From CAIKZY01 sp044374195 (lineage in GTDB: Bacteria; Actinomycetota; Actinomycetes; S36-B12), in the NCBI GenBank assembly GCA_044374195.1, contig JBILOY010000060.1:1-19216 (forward strand): a DNA stretch of 19,216 nt, written 5' to 3'. The notes under the pieces are model-generated. The model had not been told where the DNA came from and did no database searches. It was given only the letters and a program-made list of their open reading frames with translations. The position numbers were made by a program, and so were the translations under genes. Below are positions 6,762 through 13,716 of the stretch, piece by piece. Within the stretch, counting starts at the first letter, position 1. Each line of letters opens with the position of its first letter.

Positions 6762-7802
6762 GTGAATCCCATGGAGCCCTGGATGGGCATCAACGGTCGG
6801 ATCGCCTTTCGCTGGAGTGAACTCGGGGATCCGCAGCAGGTAATCGGCTCGTCAACGGGATGGGCTCACCATGGCATCGCGCTGACAAGCACCGGCGACG
6901 TGGTGACCTTCGCCCCCGATCGACCCGAGGTCAGGATTACTTCACCCGACGGTGAACTCCGACGAGTCTGGGAAGCTCCGGTGTCGACAGGCCATGGACT
7001 GACCATCGCGACCACCGACGGAGATGAATCACTGTGGATTGCCGACAACGGTGACTCCCTGCTGCCGCAGCCGGATGGAAGTTACGCCAGCGCCCACGCT
7101 GCCGGAGAGAGATTCCACGGGTCGGTGGTCCAGATGACTCTGGATGGCGAGGAGATACGTCGTCTACCTGTCCCTCCTCACCCTGCCTATGGCTCGGGGC
7201 GGTTCTGTCCCACGGATGTCGCTGTCAACGAGACGCAGTGCGGCGGGGACGGTCATGTCTGGGTTGCCGATGGATATGGCGAGTCATTGGTGCATGAGTT
7301 CGATGAGCACGGTGCGTGGTTGCGAACGCTCACAGGTGAGACCGGTCTCGGACGCTTCCTTGAACCGCACGCAGTGTTCATCGATCACCGCAAGGAGGTG
7401 CCCGAGCTCTATGTGGCTGATCGCGGACATTCCCGTATTCAGGTATTCGACTTGGACGGCACTTTTCTGCGTGGTGTCGGAGTGGGGGAACTCATCAGCC
7501 CGGGTGGGTTTGCGAAGTTCGGGACCGGATTGCTCGTAGCGGAACTCGACGCCAGGATCACGATCCTCGGACCAGACGACGAGATCGTCGAGCGATTCGG
7601 GGAAGGGACGATGGCCGATCGCGAGGTTGCCGGGTGGCCGAACAGTGTCTCACCGACGGGGGAAATCGTGCGCCCAGTGCTTGAGCCCGGTGTTCTCCGG
7701 ACTCCCCATGGCATCACGGCCGATGCGGAGGGCAATGTCTACGTATCGGAGTGGCTCGTGGGTGGGCGCGTTATCAAGCTTGCACCCGTCACGCCCCACT
7801 AG
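6762..7802 (+). CDS. NHL-repeat / six-bladed beta-propeller protein
   Basis: A 346-residue protein built from NHL-like blades. Visible repeats include PTDVAVNE followed by HVWVADGYGES, then EPHAVFIDHRKEVPELYVADRGHSR followed by IQVFDLDGTFLRG, and near the end TPHGITADAEGNVYVSEW. The pattern resembles the catalytic domain of peptidyl-alpha-hydroxyglycine alpha-amidating lyase and related bacterial propellers. That lyase splits an alpha-hydroxyglycine N-C bond left by a hydroxylase, which would suit a P450 partner, but this is analogy only. No signal peptide is seen, so it is predicted cytoplasmic. GTG 6762 was chosen because GGGGAG lies eight bases upstream; ATG 6771 is an alternative. It shares a transcript with the ferredoxin and ends convergent to the RraA-like gene, with a hairpin between. 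Confidence 0.82.
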   Translation: MNPMEPWMGINGRIAFRWSELGDPQQVIGSSTGWAHHGIALTSTGDVVTFAPDRPEVRITSPDGELRRVWEAPVSTGHGLTIATTDGDESLWIADNGDSLLPQPDGSYASAHAAGERFHGSVVQMTLDGEEIRRLPVPPHPAYGSGRFCPTDVAVNETQCGGDGHVWVADGYGESLVHEFDEHGAWLRTLTGETGLGRFLEPHAVFIDHRKEVPELYVADRGHSRIQVFDLDGTFLRGVGVGELISPGGFAKFGTGLLVAELDARITILGPDDEIVERFGEGTMADREVAGWPNSVSPTGEIVRPVLEPGVLRTPHGITADAEGNVYVSEWLVGGRVIKLAPVTPH

Positions 7803-7812
7803 CAAGAGTGAT

Positions 7813-7843
7813 GACCACCGACCTACCTTGTAGGTGGATGGTC
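7813..7843. terminator. Bidirectional hairpin terminator between convergent genes
   Basis: Arms 7813-7826 and 7830-7843 pair at 12 of 14 positions around a CTT loop. They lie between the stop codons of the NHL gene (7802) and the RraA-like gene (7885). No T-run is present, as is common in high-GC actinobacteria. Confidence 0.65.
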
Positions 7844-7884
7844 GTGAAGAGTGAGTCGCGGAAGTGTCCTTCTTGCGAACAAGC

Positions 7885-8547
7885 TCAGATGTGGCCGTGC
7901 TTCTCGAAGCTAGTCATGGGAGGAGTGCCCTCCGCCGCTTCACTTCGAACGGCCGCCTCTGCTGCATCGATCGACTCAGCTTCGATCAGCACCCGCTCAC
8001 TGTCGGCTCGCGGAATGATCACGATGCCGTCGAAGTCGGCCACCACCATGTCACCAGGGTTCACTGTGACTCCTCCGATGGAAACTGCAACCTGCGACGC
8101 TTCCATCTCCCATCGTCCGATCGCATTAGTGGGCGATAACTCGGAGTAGAACACCTGGAAGCCAATGTTCCGCAGACCCTCGGTATCGCGCAGGTTGCCC
8201 TCGAGGATTACTCCCTGACACCCCTTCGCTTGAGCCGCGTTCGCCGTGAGTTCTCCGAAGTGACCCACGGTGCTATTCGGATTCACCGACACAAGGATGC
8301 AGTCGGGCGTCAATTCCTCAAAGACGCGCAGGTAGGGCTCGATAAGCGGGATTCCCTCGTCCCACGTCACCGGTGCAATGGCTCGCCCGAGAACGGTGTA
8401 TGCCTCGCCGACGATCCTTGTCTCGGGTAGGAGCGGCCGGAGGCGACTTGGCAACACTTGCTCGTTGATGCCCAGGGCGTACAGCGCATCGCAGACCACC
8501 GGCACAGGCACGGCTCGGTATCTGGAGCACATCTCGGTGCGATCCAA
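7885..8547 (-). CDS. RraA-family aldolase/decarboxylase-like protein (HMG/CHA aldolase type)
   Basis: A 220-residue RraA-fold protein. Members include 4-hydroxy-4-methyl-2-oxoglutarate/4-carboxy-4-hydroxy-2-oxoadipate aldolases with oxaloacetate decarboxylase activity, and the RNase E regulator RraA; the catabolic setting favours an enzyme. Family signatures are GHFGELTANAAQAKG (Glu99), GVILEGNLRD with Arg120 and Asp121, and the loop GDMVVADFDG. The usual DG of the DGxxRD block reads EG here. The start is TTG 8545-8547, chosen for AAGGAAG six bases upstream; the next in-frame ATG is residue 6. It lies 57 bases downstream of the RidA gene on the same strand and is probably co-transcribed from the operator-bearing promoter near 9070. 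It would cleave or decarboxylate a hydroxy-oxo diacid late in the pathway, but the substrate is not known. Confidence 0.85.
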   Translation of the reverse strand: MDRTEMCSRYRAVPVPVVCDALYALGINEQVLPSRLRPLLPETRIVGEAYTVLGRAIAPVTWDEGIPLIEPYLRVFEELTPDCILVSVNPNSTVGHFGELTANAAQAKGCQGVILEGNLRDTEGLRNIGFQVFYSELSPTNAIGRWEMEASQVAVSIGGVTVNPGDMVVADFDGIVIIPRADSERVLIEAESIDAAEAAVRSEAAEGTPPMTSFEKHGHI

Positions 8548-8604
8548 TGTTCTCTTCCTTGTCAGTGTGAAGTGCTTATCTGTGTGTTGTCTCCGTGCGG
8601 AGAA

Positions 8605-9033
8605 CTACTTCAGGGGCAGGTAGGCAGTGCCCTCGATTTCGACAAGGAAAGGTCCGTAGATCTTTGCCTGAACAGTGGTGCGAGCCGGAGGCCGCACGGG
8701 GAAGATCTCGGAGTAGACACGGTTGTACGCGTGGAAATCTCGGTCAACATCGCGCAAGAAGGTATTGACCTTCACGAGGTCACTCAGACTTCCACCCGCG
8801 GCCCTCAAGATCGCATTGAGGTTGGCGAGCGCCTGCCGAGTCTCAGCCTCGATGCCGCCTTCGATCCTTTCGCCCGGCATCCAGCGGAACCCTTCGCCCG
8901 ACTCGCCGGTTCCCGGGAGGAGACCCACGTTGCCGGACACGAACACGAAATCGCCGGCCCTGATTGCCTGGGACAGGAACGGATACTCCCCCGGGCCGTC
9001 GCTTCCGGGGTGGATCACATCAGCAGTTGTCAT
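8605..9033 (-). CDS. RidA family enamine/imine deaminase (paralogue 2)
   Basis: A 142-residue RidA-family protein with the same residue numbering as the RidA at 1585: AGDFVFVSG at 26-34, WMPG at 51-54, LRDVDRDF at 93-100, PART with Arg118, and VEIE with Glu132. It should be cytoplasmic and act on unstable enamine, imine or related carbonyl intermediates. Because 68 of 116 core positions match paralogue 1, the two probably arose by duplication; different surface and pocket residues (for example NVGLL versus QGPVI after VSG) may mean different substrates. The ATG at 9031-9033 has GAAGGAAG five bases upstream. It is the first gene of a two-gene unit with the RraA-like protein, and is divergent from the transporter operon. 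An operator lies 23 bases before its start. Confidence 0.93.
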   Translation of the reverse strand: MTTADVIHPGSDGPGEYPFLSQAIRAGDFVFVSGNVGLLPGTGESGEGFRWMPGERIEGGIEAETRQALANLNAILRAAGGSLSDLVKVNTFLRDVDRDFHAYNRVYSEIFPVRPPARTTVQAKIYGPFLVEIEGTAYLPLK

Positions 9034-9056
9034 TGTTCTTCCTTCAGCCTGGATGT

Positions 9057-9069
9057 TTGGTCTGACCAA
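9057..9069. promoter_or_regulatory. GntR/FadR-type operator 7 (TTGGTCTGACCAA)
   Basis: The best copy in the window: perfect arms, extended by one further T/A pair on each side (9056-9070). It abuts the -10 of the RidA-2 promoter on the minus strand, where a bound dimer would block initiation. Confidence 0.88.
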
Positions 9070-9098
9070 ATACTGGCATTATCCCCAGTCCATGTCAA
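9070..9098 (-). promoter_or_regulatory. Promoter of RidA-2/RraA unit (TTGACA - N17 - CAGTAT)
   Basis: On the minus strand a perfect TTGACA (9093-9098) is followed after 17 bases by CAGTAT (9070-9075), a moderate -10. Operator 7 begins at the next base, so it would cover the transcription start. Confidence 0.6.
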
Positions 9099-9119
9099 GA
9101 ATCCATAACGAATCTTCGT

Positions 9120-9132
9120 TTGGCCCGACCAA
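9120..9132. promoter_or_regulatory. GntR/FadR-type operator 8 (TTGGCCCGACCAA)
   Basis: One mismatch (C for T at the fifth base). It ends four bases upstream of the TTGACA of the transporter operon. Its centre is 63 bp from operator 7, six turns. Nearly the same sequence and layout recur at 16934. Confidence 0.82.
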
Positions 9133-9136
9133 TCGC

Positions 9137-9165
9137 TTGACAGTGCTGGCCCCGGGTTCTACCGT
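9137..9165 (+). promoter_or_regulatory. Promoter of transporter/E1 operon (TTGACA - N17 - TACCGT)
   Basis: Perfect -35 TTGACA (9137-9142), 17-base spacer, and TACCGT (9160-9165) fitting TANNNT. The predicted start near 9172 leaves a leader of about 95 bases before ATG 9268. Confidence 0.7.
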
Positions 9166-9267
9166 TTCGCCATCCGCCGCCTCTCGCAGACGTCGGTCGG
9201 GTCGTTCGAGACGGGCACCCGAAGTCGCATCAGACCTTGGCGCGACAACCACTTCAAAGGAGCAGTC

Positions 9268-10593
9268 ATGACGCTAGACAGGCCAGTTGGCCGCAGGCGC
9301 AAGAAGGTTGGGGCGGCGATTGTGGGCTTGACCGCCGCCAGTTCCCTCGTTCTTGCCGCATGCGGTGGTAGCAGCACCACCAGCACGTCAACCGCAGCAG
9401 CTTCCAGTGAGCCTTCCGCCGCGGCTTCGGCCACGGGTCTGGCTCCTGCCGAGATCACTCTCTTCATGGGTCCGTACAGCGACAAGACCCCTGATGCCAT
9501 GAACACCATCGTCGCGAACTTCCAGGCCGCCAACCCCGGAGTCACTGTCAATTACCAGACAGCACCGTGGGAGACGTACGACGAAAAGATTTCGACGCTT
9601 GCAAAGGCTGGCGATGGACCGGCCGTGGCCATGGATTACACCTTCGGCAAGTTCGTCACCGATGGTTTCCTGCGCCCGGTCGAAGAATGGGTTCCGCCGG
9701 AGCTCCTCGCTGACATCTACCCGGCACTTCTCGCCCCGGGCAATGGCTATGCCATCCCTGACCTCGCCTCAGTGCGCGGAAGCTTCCTGAACACAGCGCT
9801 CACCGAGAAGGCTGGCATCACAGCTGCACCGACCACCCTCGATGAGCTGACGGCGGCACTCAAGGCGCTGAAGGCCGCTGATCCCAAGGTGACTCCTATG
9901 GGCTTCGTGTCCTCCAGCGATGACGTCGGACCCTCGTTCTCCTACTACCTCTTCGGTGTTGGCGGCGAGTGGATCGACGCGTCGGGCAAGTACCTGCTGA
10001 ACAGCCCCAAGAGCGTTGAGGCACTGACCTACCTCAAGGGTCTCTACGACGAGGGTCTCATCGAGCAGGACGTCACTGCCAACCGCGGTGCGCAGGAGGA
10101 GCGGTTCCTCGCAGGCAAGACGGCGATCATGCCCACGGGCAACTTCTTCATCGCGACGCTCAAGGACAAGGCGCCGGATCTTGCGTACCAGGTTGGTCCG
10201 ACTCCTCATGGAGCTGATGTCGCACCCTTCGCCGTGGCCGTCACTGATTACTTCCTCGGGTTCAAGCAGAAGACTCCCGAACAAGATGCTGCGGGCTCGG
10301 CTCTCGTGAAGTTCATCATGACCCCGGAGAACTACGTTCCGTGGCTCGCCGCCGACGGGTTCCTTCCCGTCACGGCTTCGGCAGCGGATGCATTCCGTGC
10401 CGCTGCTCCGGAGCAGGCTCCGTTCCTCGACAACCTCGCGTCTGCCAAGTTCTTCCCGAGTGGCGACGCACGCTGGGCAAAGGTGGTCGAGACTATGTCG
10501 AAGGCAATCCAGTCCGTGCTGCTGGGACGTGAGGGTGTCCAGGAAGCGCTGGACGCAGCACAGGCCGAGATTGACAAGCTGCCAGCCGAGTAA
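9268..10593 (+). CDS. ABC transporter substrate-binding lipoprotein (family 1, sugar type)
   Basis: A 441-residue extracellular solute-binding protein, first gene of the seven-gene operon. The signal peptide has a basic start (RRRKK), a hydrophobic core and lipobox LAAC with the lipidated Cys at 32, followed by a Ser/Thr/Ala-rich linker to about residue 56. The mature fold starts with PAEITLFMGPY and contains NTIVANFQAANPGVTVNYQ, typical of family 1 binding proteins for sugars, oligosaccharides or glycerol-phosphate compounds. It captures substrate at the outer membrane face and passes it to the permeases at 10648 and 11531. The ATG has AAAGGAG five bases upstream. The ligand cannot be predicted: the rest of the cluster points to an amino-compound conjugate rather than a plain sugar, which would be unusual for this family. 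Confidence 0.95.
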   Translation: MTLDRPVGRRRKKVGAAIVGLTAASSLVLAACGGSSTTSTSTAAASSEPSAAASATGLAPAEITLFMGPYSDKTPDAMNTIVANFQAANPGVTVNYQTAPWETYDEKISTLAKAGDGPAVAMDYTFGKFVTDGFLRPVEEWVPPELLADIYPALLAPGNGYAIPDLASVRGSFLNTALTEKAGITAAPTTLDELTAALKALKAADPKVTPMGFVSSSDDVGPSFSYYLFGVGGEWIDASGKYLLNSPKSVEALTYLKGLYDEGLIEQDVTANRGAQEERFLAGKTAIMPTGNFFIATLKDKAPDLAYQVGPTPHGADVAPFAVAVTDYFLGFKQKTPEQDAAGSALVKFIMTPENYVPWLAADGFLPVTASAADAFRAAAPEQAPFLDNLASAKFFPSGDARWAKVVETMSKAIQSVLLGREGVQEALDAAQAEIDKLPAE

Positions 10594-10647
10594 CGAGCAA
10601 CACCAATCAAGTCCCGATCAGGGAGCAGTCATGGGAAGGAAGATGTC

Positions 10648-11526
10648 GTGAGAACCTCGCGTTCGCGGCGGATACCTATCCTGTGGCTGCTCCCTGCTCT
10701 GCTTCTCGTCCTCTTCTTCGTCATTTACCCGCTCTGGTCGATGATTCTCGCCAGCTTCTCGACGCTCAGCTTTGCCGGGGTGCGCACCGGCTGGGCCGGC
10801 TTCGACAACTACATCGCCGTTCTCAACGACCCGGTAATCCCGCAGGTCCTTCGTACAACGGCAATCTGGACCATTGGCGTAGTCGTCGGTACCCTCGCCA
10901 TCTCATTAGTGGTGGCCTTGATTCTCAACGAGACCTGGCCCGGACGTCGCTTCGTCAGGTGGGTGTTGATCATCCCGTGGGCGACCTCGCTGGTGATCAC
11001 CTCACTTGCCTTTCGTTGGATTCTCGACTCTCAGCTTGGCACCCTGAACATCCTGCTTCAGGACTGGGGTGTGATTGATGAGCCATTGGAGTTCTTGAGC
11101 GATGCGAGTCGATCAATCCCCTTGCTCATCCTGGTGGGCATCTTCGTATCGGTGCCGTTCACCACATACGTGCTCCTCTCAGGCCTTCAAGGCATTCCGA
11201 ACGAGCTCTATGAGGCAGCACGAATTGACGGTGCTAGTGCAGTCAGGCGCTTCCGGAAAATCACACTGCCGCTCCTTTCTCCCTTCGTCACACTCGCGGC
11301 TCTCCTGAATGCCATTTATGTCTTCAATTCATTCCCGATTATCTGGATCCTCACCAAGGGTGGGCCTCTGGATGACACCCAGACAGTGATCACCTATACC
11401 TACAAGCTGGCATTCAGCACGGACGAGGTCGCCAAGGCGGCTGCACTGGCATCCGCATCACTGGTGTTTCTTGCGGTGGTCGGAACGATCTACTGGCTGG
11501 TCCTGCGCCGGCAGCGGGCTGCGTGA
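10648..11526 (+). CDS. ABC transporter permease, MalF/UgpA type
   Basis: A 292-residue integral membrane permease of a carbohydrate-type importer, normal in length. It has about six transmembrane segments: the first near residues 10-33 (LWLLPALLLVLFFVIYPLW), the last near 265-285. The cytoplasmic EAA loop reads YEAARIDGASAVRRFRKITLP near 186-206, which docks on the ATPase. GTG 10648 was chosen because GGAAGGAAG lies just upstream and the hydrophobic segment follows directly. It is 54 bases downstream of the binding protein and followed after four bases by the second permease, so the three form one importer. The missing ATPase is probably the MsmX-type protein at 1-401 or a housekeeping one. 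Confidence 0.95.
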   Translation: MRTSRSRRIPILWLLPALLLVLFFVIYPLWSMILASFSTLSFAGVRTGWAGFDNYIAVLNDPVIPQVLRTTAIWTIGVVVGTLAISLVVALILNETWPGRRFVRWVLIIPWATSLVITSLAFRWILDSQLGTLNILLQDWGVIDEPLEFLSDASRSIPLLILVGIFVSVPFTTYVLLSGLQGIPNELYEAARIDGASAVRRFRKITLPLLSPFVTLAALLNAIYVFNSFPIIWILTKGGPLDDTQTVITYTYKLAFSTDEVAKAAALASASLVFLAVVGTIYWLVLRRQRAA

Positions 11527-11530
11527 CGTG

Positions 11531-12421
11531 ATGGCAAAGCGAGAAAGTGCAATGCAGAAGACCCAAGGCTCATCGGTAGCAAGCCCGGCCCTCAAGCCTG
11601 GGCGGGCGCCGCGACGACGAGTCGTCGCGGTACTCGGTTATGTGATTGCCGCGGTAGTCCTCGTGCCTTATGCGGTGATGGTCCTGGTCGCTCTGAAGCC
11701 AAAAGATGAAGTCTTCGAGCCTCCGCTTCAGGTCTTGCCTCGGAATGTGGATCTCTCGAACTTCATCACGCCATGGACTGATTACGCGCTCGGAACATTC
11801 TTCCGCAACTCCCTAATCATCGCGATCGGTGCCGTGATTCTCGGGCTGCTGGTCGCGATCCCTGCGGCTTATGCACTGGCGCGCGTTCAGTTCCGAGGAC
11901 GGCAGGCGGTCTTCCTCGTGTTGTTGATGACGCAGATGCTGTCACCGACGATGCTGATTCTCGGAATCTACGAGCAGTTTCGCCAGTTCCACCTCCTGGA
12001 TAACCTTGCAGCGGTCGTTGCGGTCAACTCGGCCTTCACCGTTGCCTTCGCGATCTTCGTTCTTGCCGACGTCTTCGAGTCAATTCCCGTGGAGATTGAA
12101 GAGGCAGCGGCCGTCGACGGAGCATCTCGGCTACGCACTCTGGTCAGAGTCGTGCTGCCGTTGTCCGGCCCCGGGCTCGCGACGGCCGGACTCTTCCTCT
12201 TCGCCCAGGCATGGAATGAATTCATCCTCGCCCTCACCGTTCTGAACAGGAGTGAACTGACACCACTGAGCGTCGGCATTTACCAGTTCTACGGACAATT
12301 CGACAAAGAGTGGACCTATCTCTTTGCCACTGCTGTCATGGGTGCAGTCCCCGTGATCATCTGCTTCATGTACATGGAGCGATGGCTGGTCAAGGGACTG
12401 ACGAGCGGAGGCGTGAAGTGA
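11531..12421 (+). CDS. ABC transporter permease, MalG/UgpE type
   Basis: A 296-residue permease, second membrane half of the importer. After a basic cytoplasmic N-terminus the first membrane segment is VVAVLGYVIAAVVLVPYAVM, and about six segments follow. The EAA loop reads EEAAAVDGASRLRTLVRVVLP, the MalG-type form. ATG 11531 lies four bases after the previous stop; its ribosome site is weak, and ATG 11552 is an alternative start that would shorten the tail by seven residues. The stop codon overlaps the start of the next gene (GTG 12418), indicating translational coupling. It should pair with the 10648 permease to make the transmembrane channel. Confidence 0.94.
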   Translation: MAKRESAMQKTQGSSVASPALKPGRAPRRRVVAVLGYVIAAVVLVPYAVMVLVALKPKDEVFEPPLQVLPRNVDLSNFITPWTDYALGTFFRNSLIIAIGAVILGLLVAIPAAYALARVQFRGRQAVFLVLLMTQMLSPTMLILGIYEQFRQFHLLDNLAAVVAVNSAFTVAFAIFVLADVFESIPVEIEEAAAVDGASRLRTLVRVVLPLSGPGLATAGLFLFAQAWNEFILALTVLNRSELTPLSVGIYQFYGQFDKEWTYLFATAVMGAVPVIICFMYMERWLVKGLTSGGVK

Positions 12422-13665
12422 GCGTTCAGCCGGACACCTCGATTTTCGCCTTCGCACACGATCTCGTTGATGAAGGGCTGGAGTCCGCACTCAGCCGGAT
12501 TGAGTCAAGTGGTCTAGGTGGGTTATCCGTTGCAGCTGTGTACCACGACGGGCGCGACATTTACCCGCACAACCCACGTGGTCGAGTGCTCTTCAACGAA
12601 GATGGCGTCGCATTCTTCAAGCCCGATCAGCGCCACTTCAATGGATCGGTAGTTGCGCCATTGATCTCGAGCACCGTGAATCTGACCGGACCTTTCGAGC
12701 GCACGCTCGCAGCAGCTCACGATCGTGGCCTCGCTGTTCATGCCTGGACTGTCTTCCTGCACAACACCGCGCTTGGTCGGCGGTACCCATCATCCGTCAC
12801 TCGGAATGTCTACGGAGACCCGCAACTGACCTCGCTGTGTCCGGCAAACCCCGAGGCTGCTGAGTACGCAATCGGGCTAGCGAAATCGATAGCGCAGTTG
12901 GGCGTCGACTCCGTGAATGCAGAGGGACTCCACTTCCTCCCGCTCGAGCACGGCTATCACCATGAGCGGTACTTCATCCAAATCGGCCCGATAGATCGCC
13001 TGCTGCTCGGTTTGTGCTTCTGCGACTTCTGTCGCACTCGCGCAAGCGACGCCGGGATCAACGTTGAAGCCCTCGTTGCTGCCGTGCGTGCCCGTCTCGA
13101 TCGAATGCTCGAGACGGCCGATGCATTCGACCCGTCACCCGACACATTCGAGACGGTGGCCTCGTTATGGAGTGGCGAGCTTGGCGCTTTCCTTGCCTGC
13201 AGGGAGCGCACCGTGACGGAACTGGCCGTCGAGGTTTCGGCTGCGGTTCGTAGGCCAGGAACCACCTTTACGTTCAACGACCCTGCAGGGGCCTTCGCCA
13301 GTGCGAGTGATCAAGTAGCCGACGAGGTTCCACCTGAATCGTGGAGACTGGGAATCGATCCCGCCGAGGTTGCGCGTCATTGCGACGACATCCAGATTCT
13401 CGGGTACAGCCAGAGCCCGGAGACGGTTCACGCTGATGTTGCCAAGTACCAGAGGATCGTCGATGGTGCGGCTGGAGTCCGCGTGGCTCTGCGCCCGGTG
13501 TGGCCGGATAGCGAGTCGGCGGACAATCTGCGCGCGAAGCTGGACCTGTTGAGTCAACTCGCAGTGACAGGAATCGACTTCTACCACTACTCGTTCATGC
13601 GGCTTGAGGACCTCGATCGAATTGCCGCGACCTTGACCGAACTTCGGTGGGCTCCTCGTTCCTGA
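12418..13665 (+). CDS. Predicted TIM-barrel protein of unknown function (glycoside hydrolase-like)
   Basis: A 415-residue protein that I cannot assign to a named enzyme. Alternating strand-helix spacing and segments such as GLAVHAWTVFLHN (104-116), GVDSVNAEGLHFLP (162-175) and the closing strand TGIDFYHYSFM suggest a TIM barrel like those of glycoside hydrolase-like (GHL) families, with Glu169 at a strand end as a candidate catalytic acid. A CxCxxC cluster (Cys200, 202, 205 in LCFCDFC) recalls the metal site in some GH42-like barrels. There is no signal peptide, so it is cytoplasmic. GTG 12418 was chosen for GGAGG six bases upstream and a GTGA overlap with the permease stop. Sitting between the permeases and E1 genes, it probably performs the first hydrolysis of the imported compound. 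Confidence 0.75.
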   Translation: MSVQPDTSIFAFAHDLVDEGLESALSRIESSGLGGLSVAAVYHDGRDIYPHNPRGRVLFNEDGVAFFKPDQRHFNGSVVAPLISSTVNLTGPFERTLAAAHDRGLAVHAWTVFLHNTALGRRYPSSVTRNVYGDPQLTSLCPANPEAAEYAIGLAKSIAQLGVDSVNAEGLHFLPLEHGYHHERYFIQIGPIDRLLLGLCFCDFCRTRASDAGINVEALVAAVRARLDRMLETADAFDPSPDTFETVASLWSGELGAFLACRERTVTELAVEVSAAVRRPGTTFTFNDPAGAFASASDQVADEVPPESWRLGIDPAEVARHCDDIQILGYSQSPETVHADVAKYQRIVDGAAGVRVALRPVWPDSESADNLRAKLDLLSQLAVTGIDFYHYSFMRLEDLDRIAATLTELRWAPRS

Positions 13666-13716
13666 GGCCTATGCACGCCCACATTTATTTTGACACACCA
13701 GAGATGGAGACAATTG

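Noticed and set aside
9072..9089. ACTGG...CCAGT inverted repeat between operators 7 and 8
   Set aside because: The half-site spacing is wider than in the ten operators and the sequence differs; probably chance overlap with promoter elements.
12310..12417. Longer start for the TIM-barrel gene inside the permease gene
   Set aside because: It would overlap the permease by over 100 bases; GTG 12418 has GGAGG at the right distance and a typical GTGA overlap.
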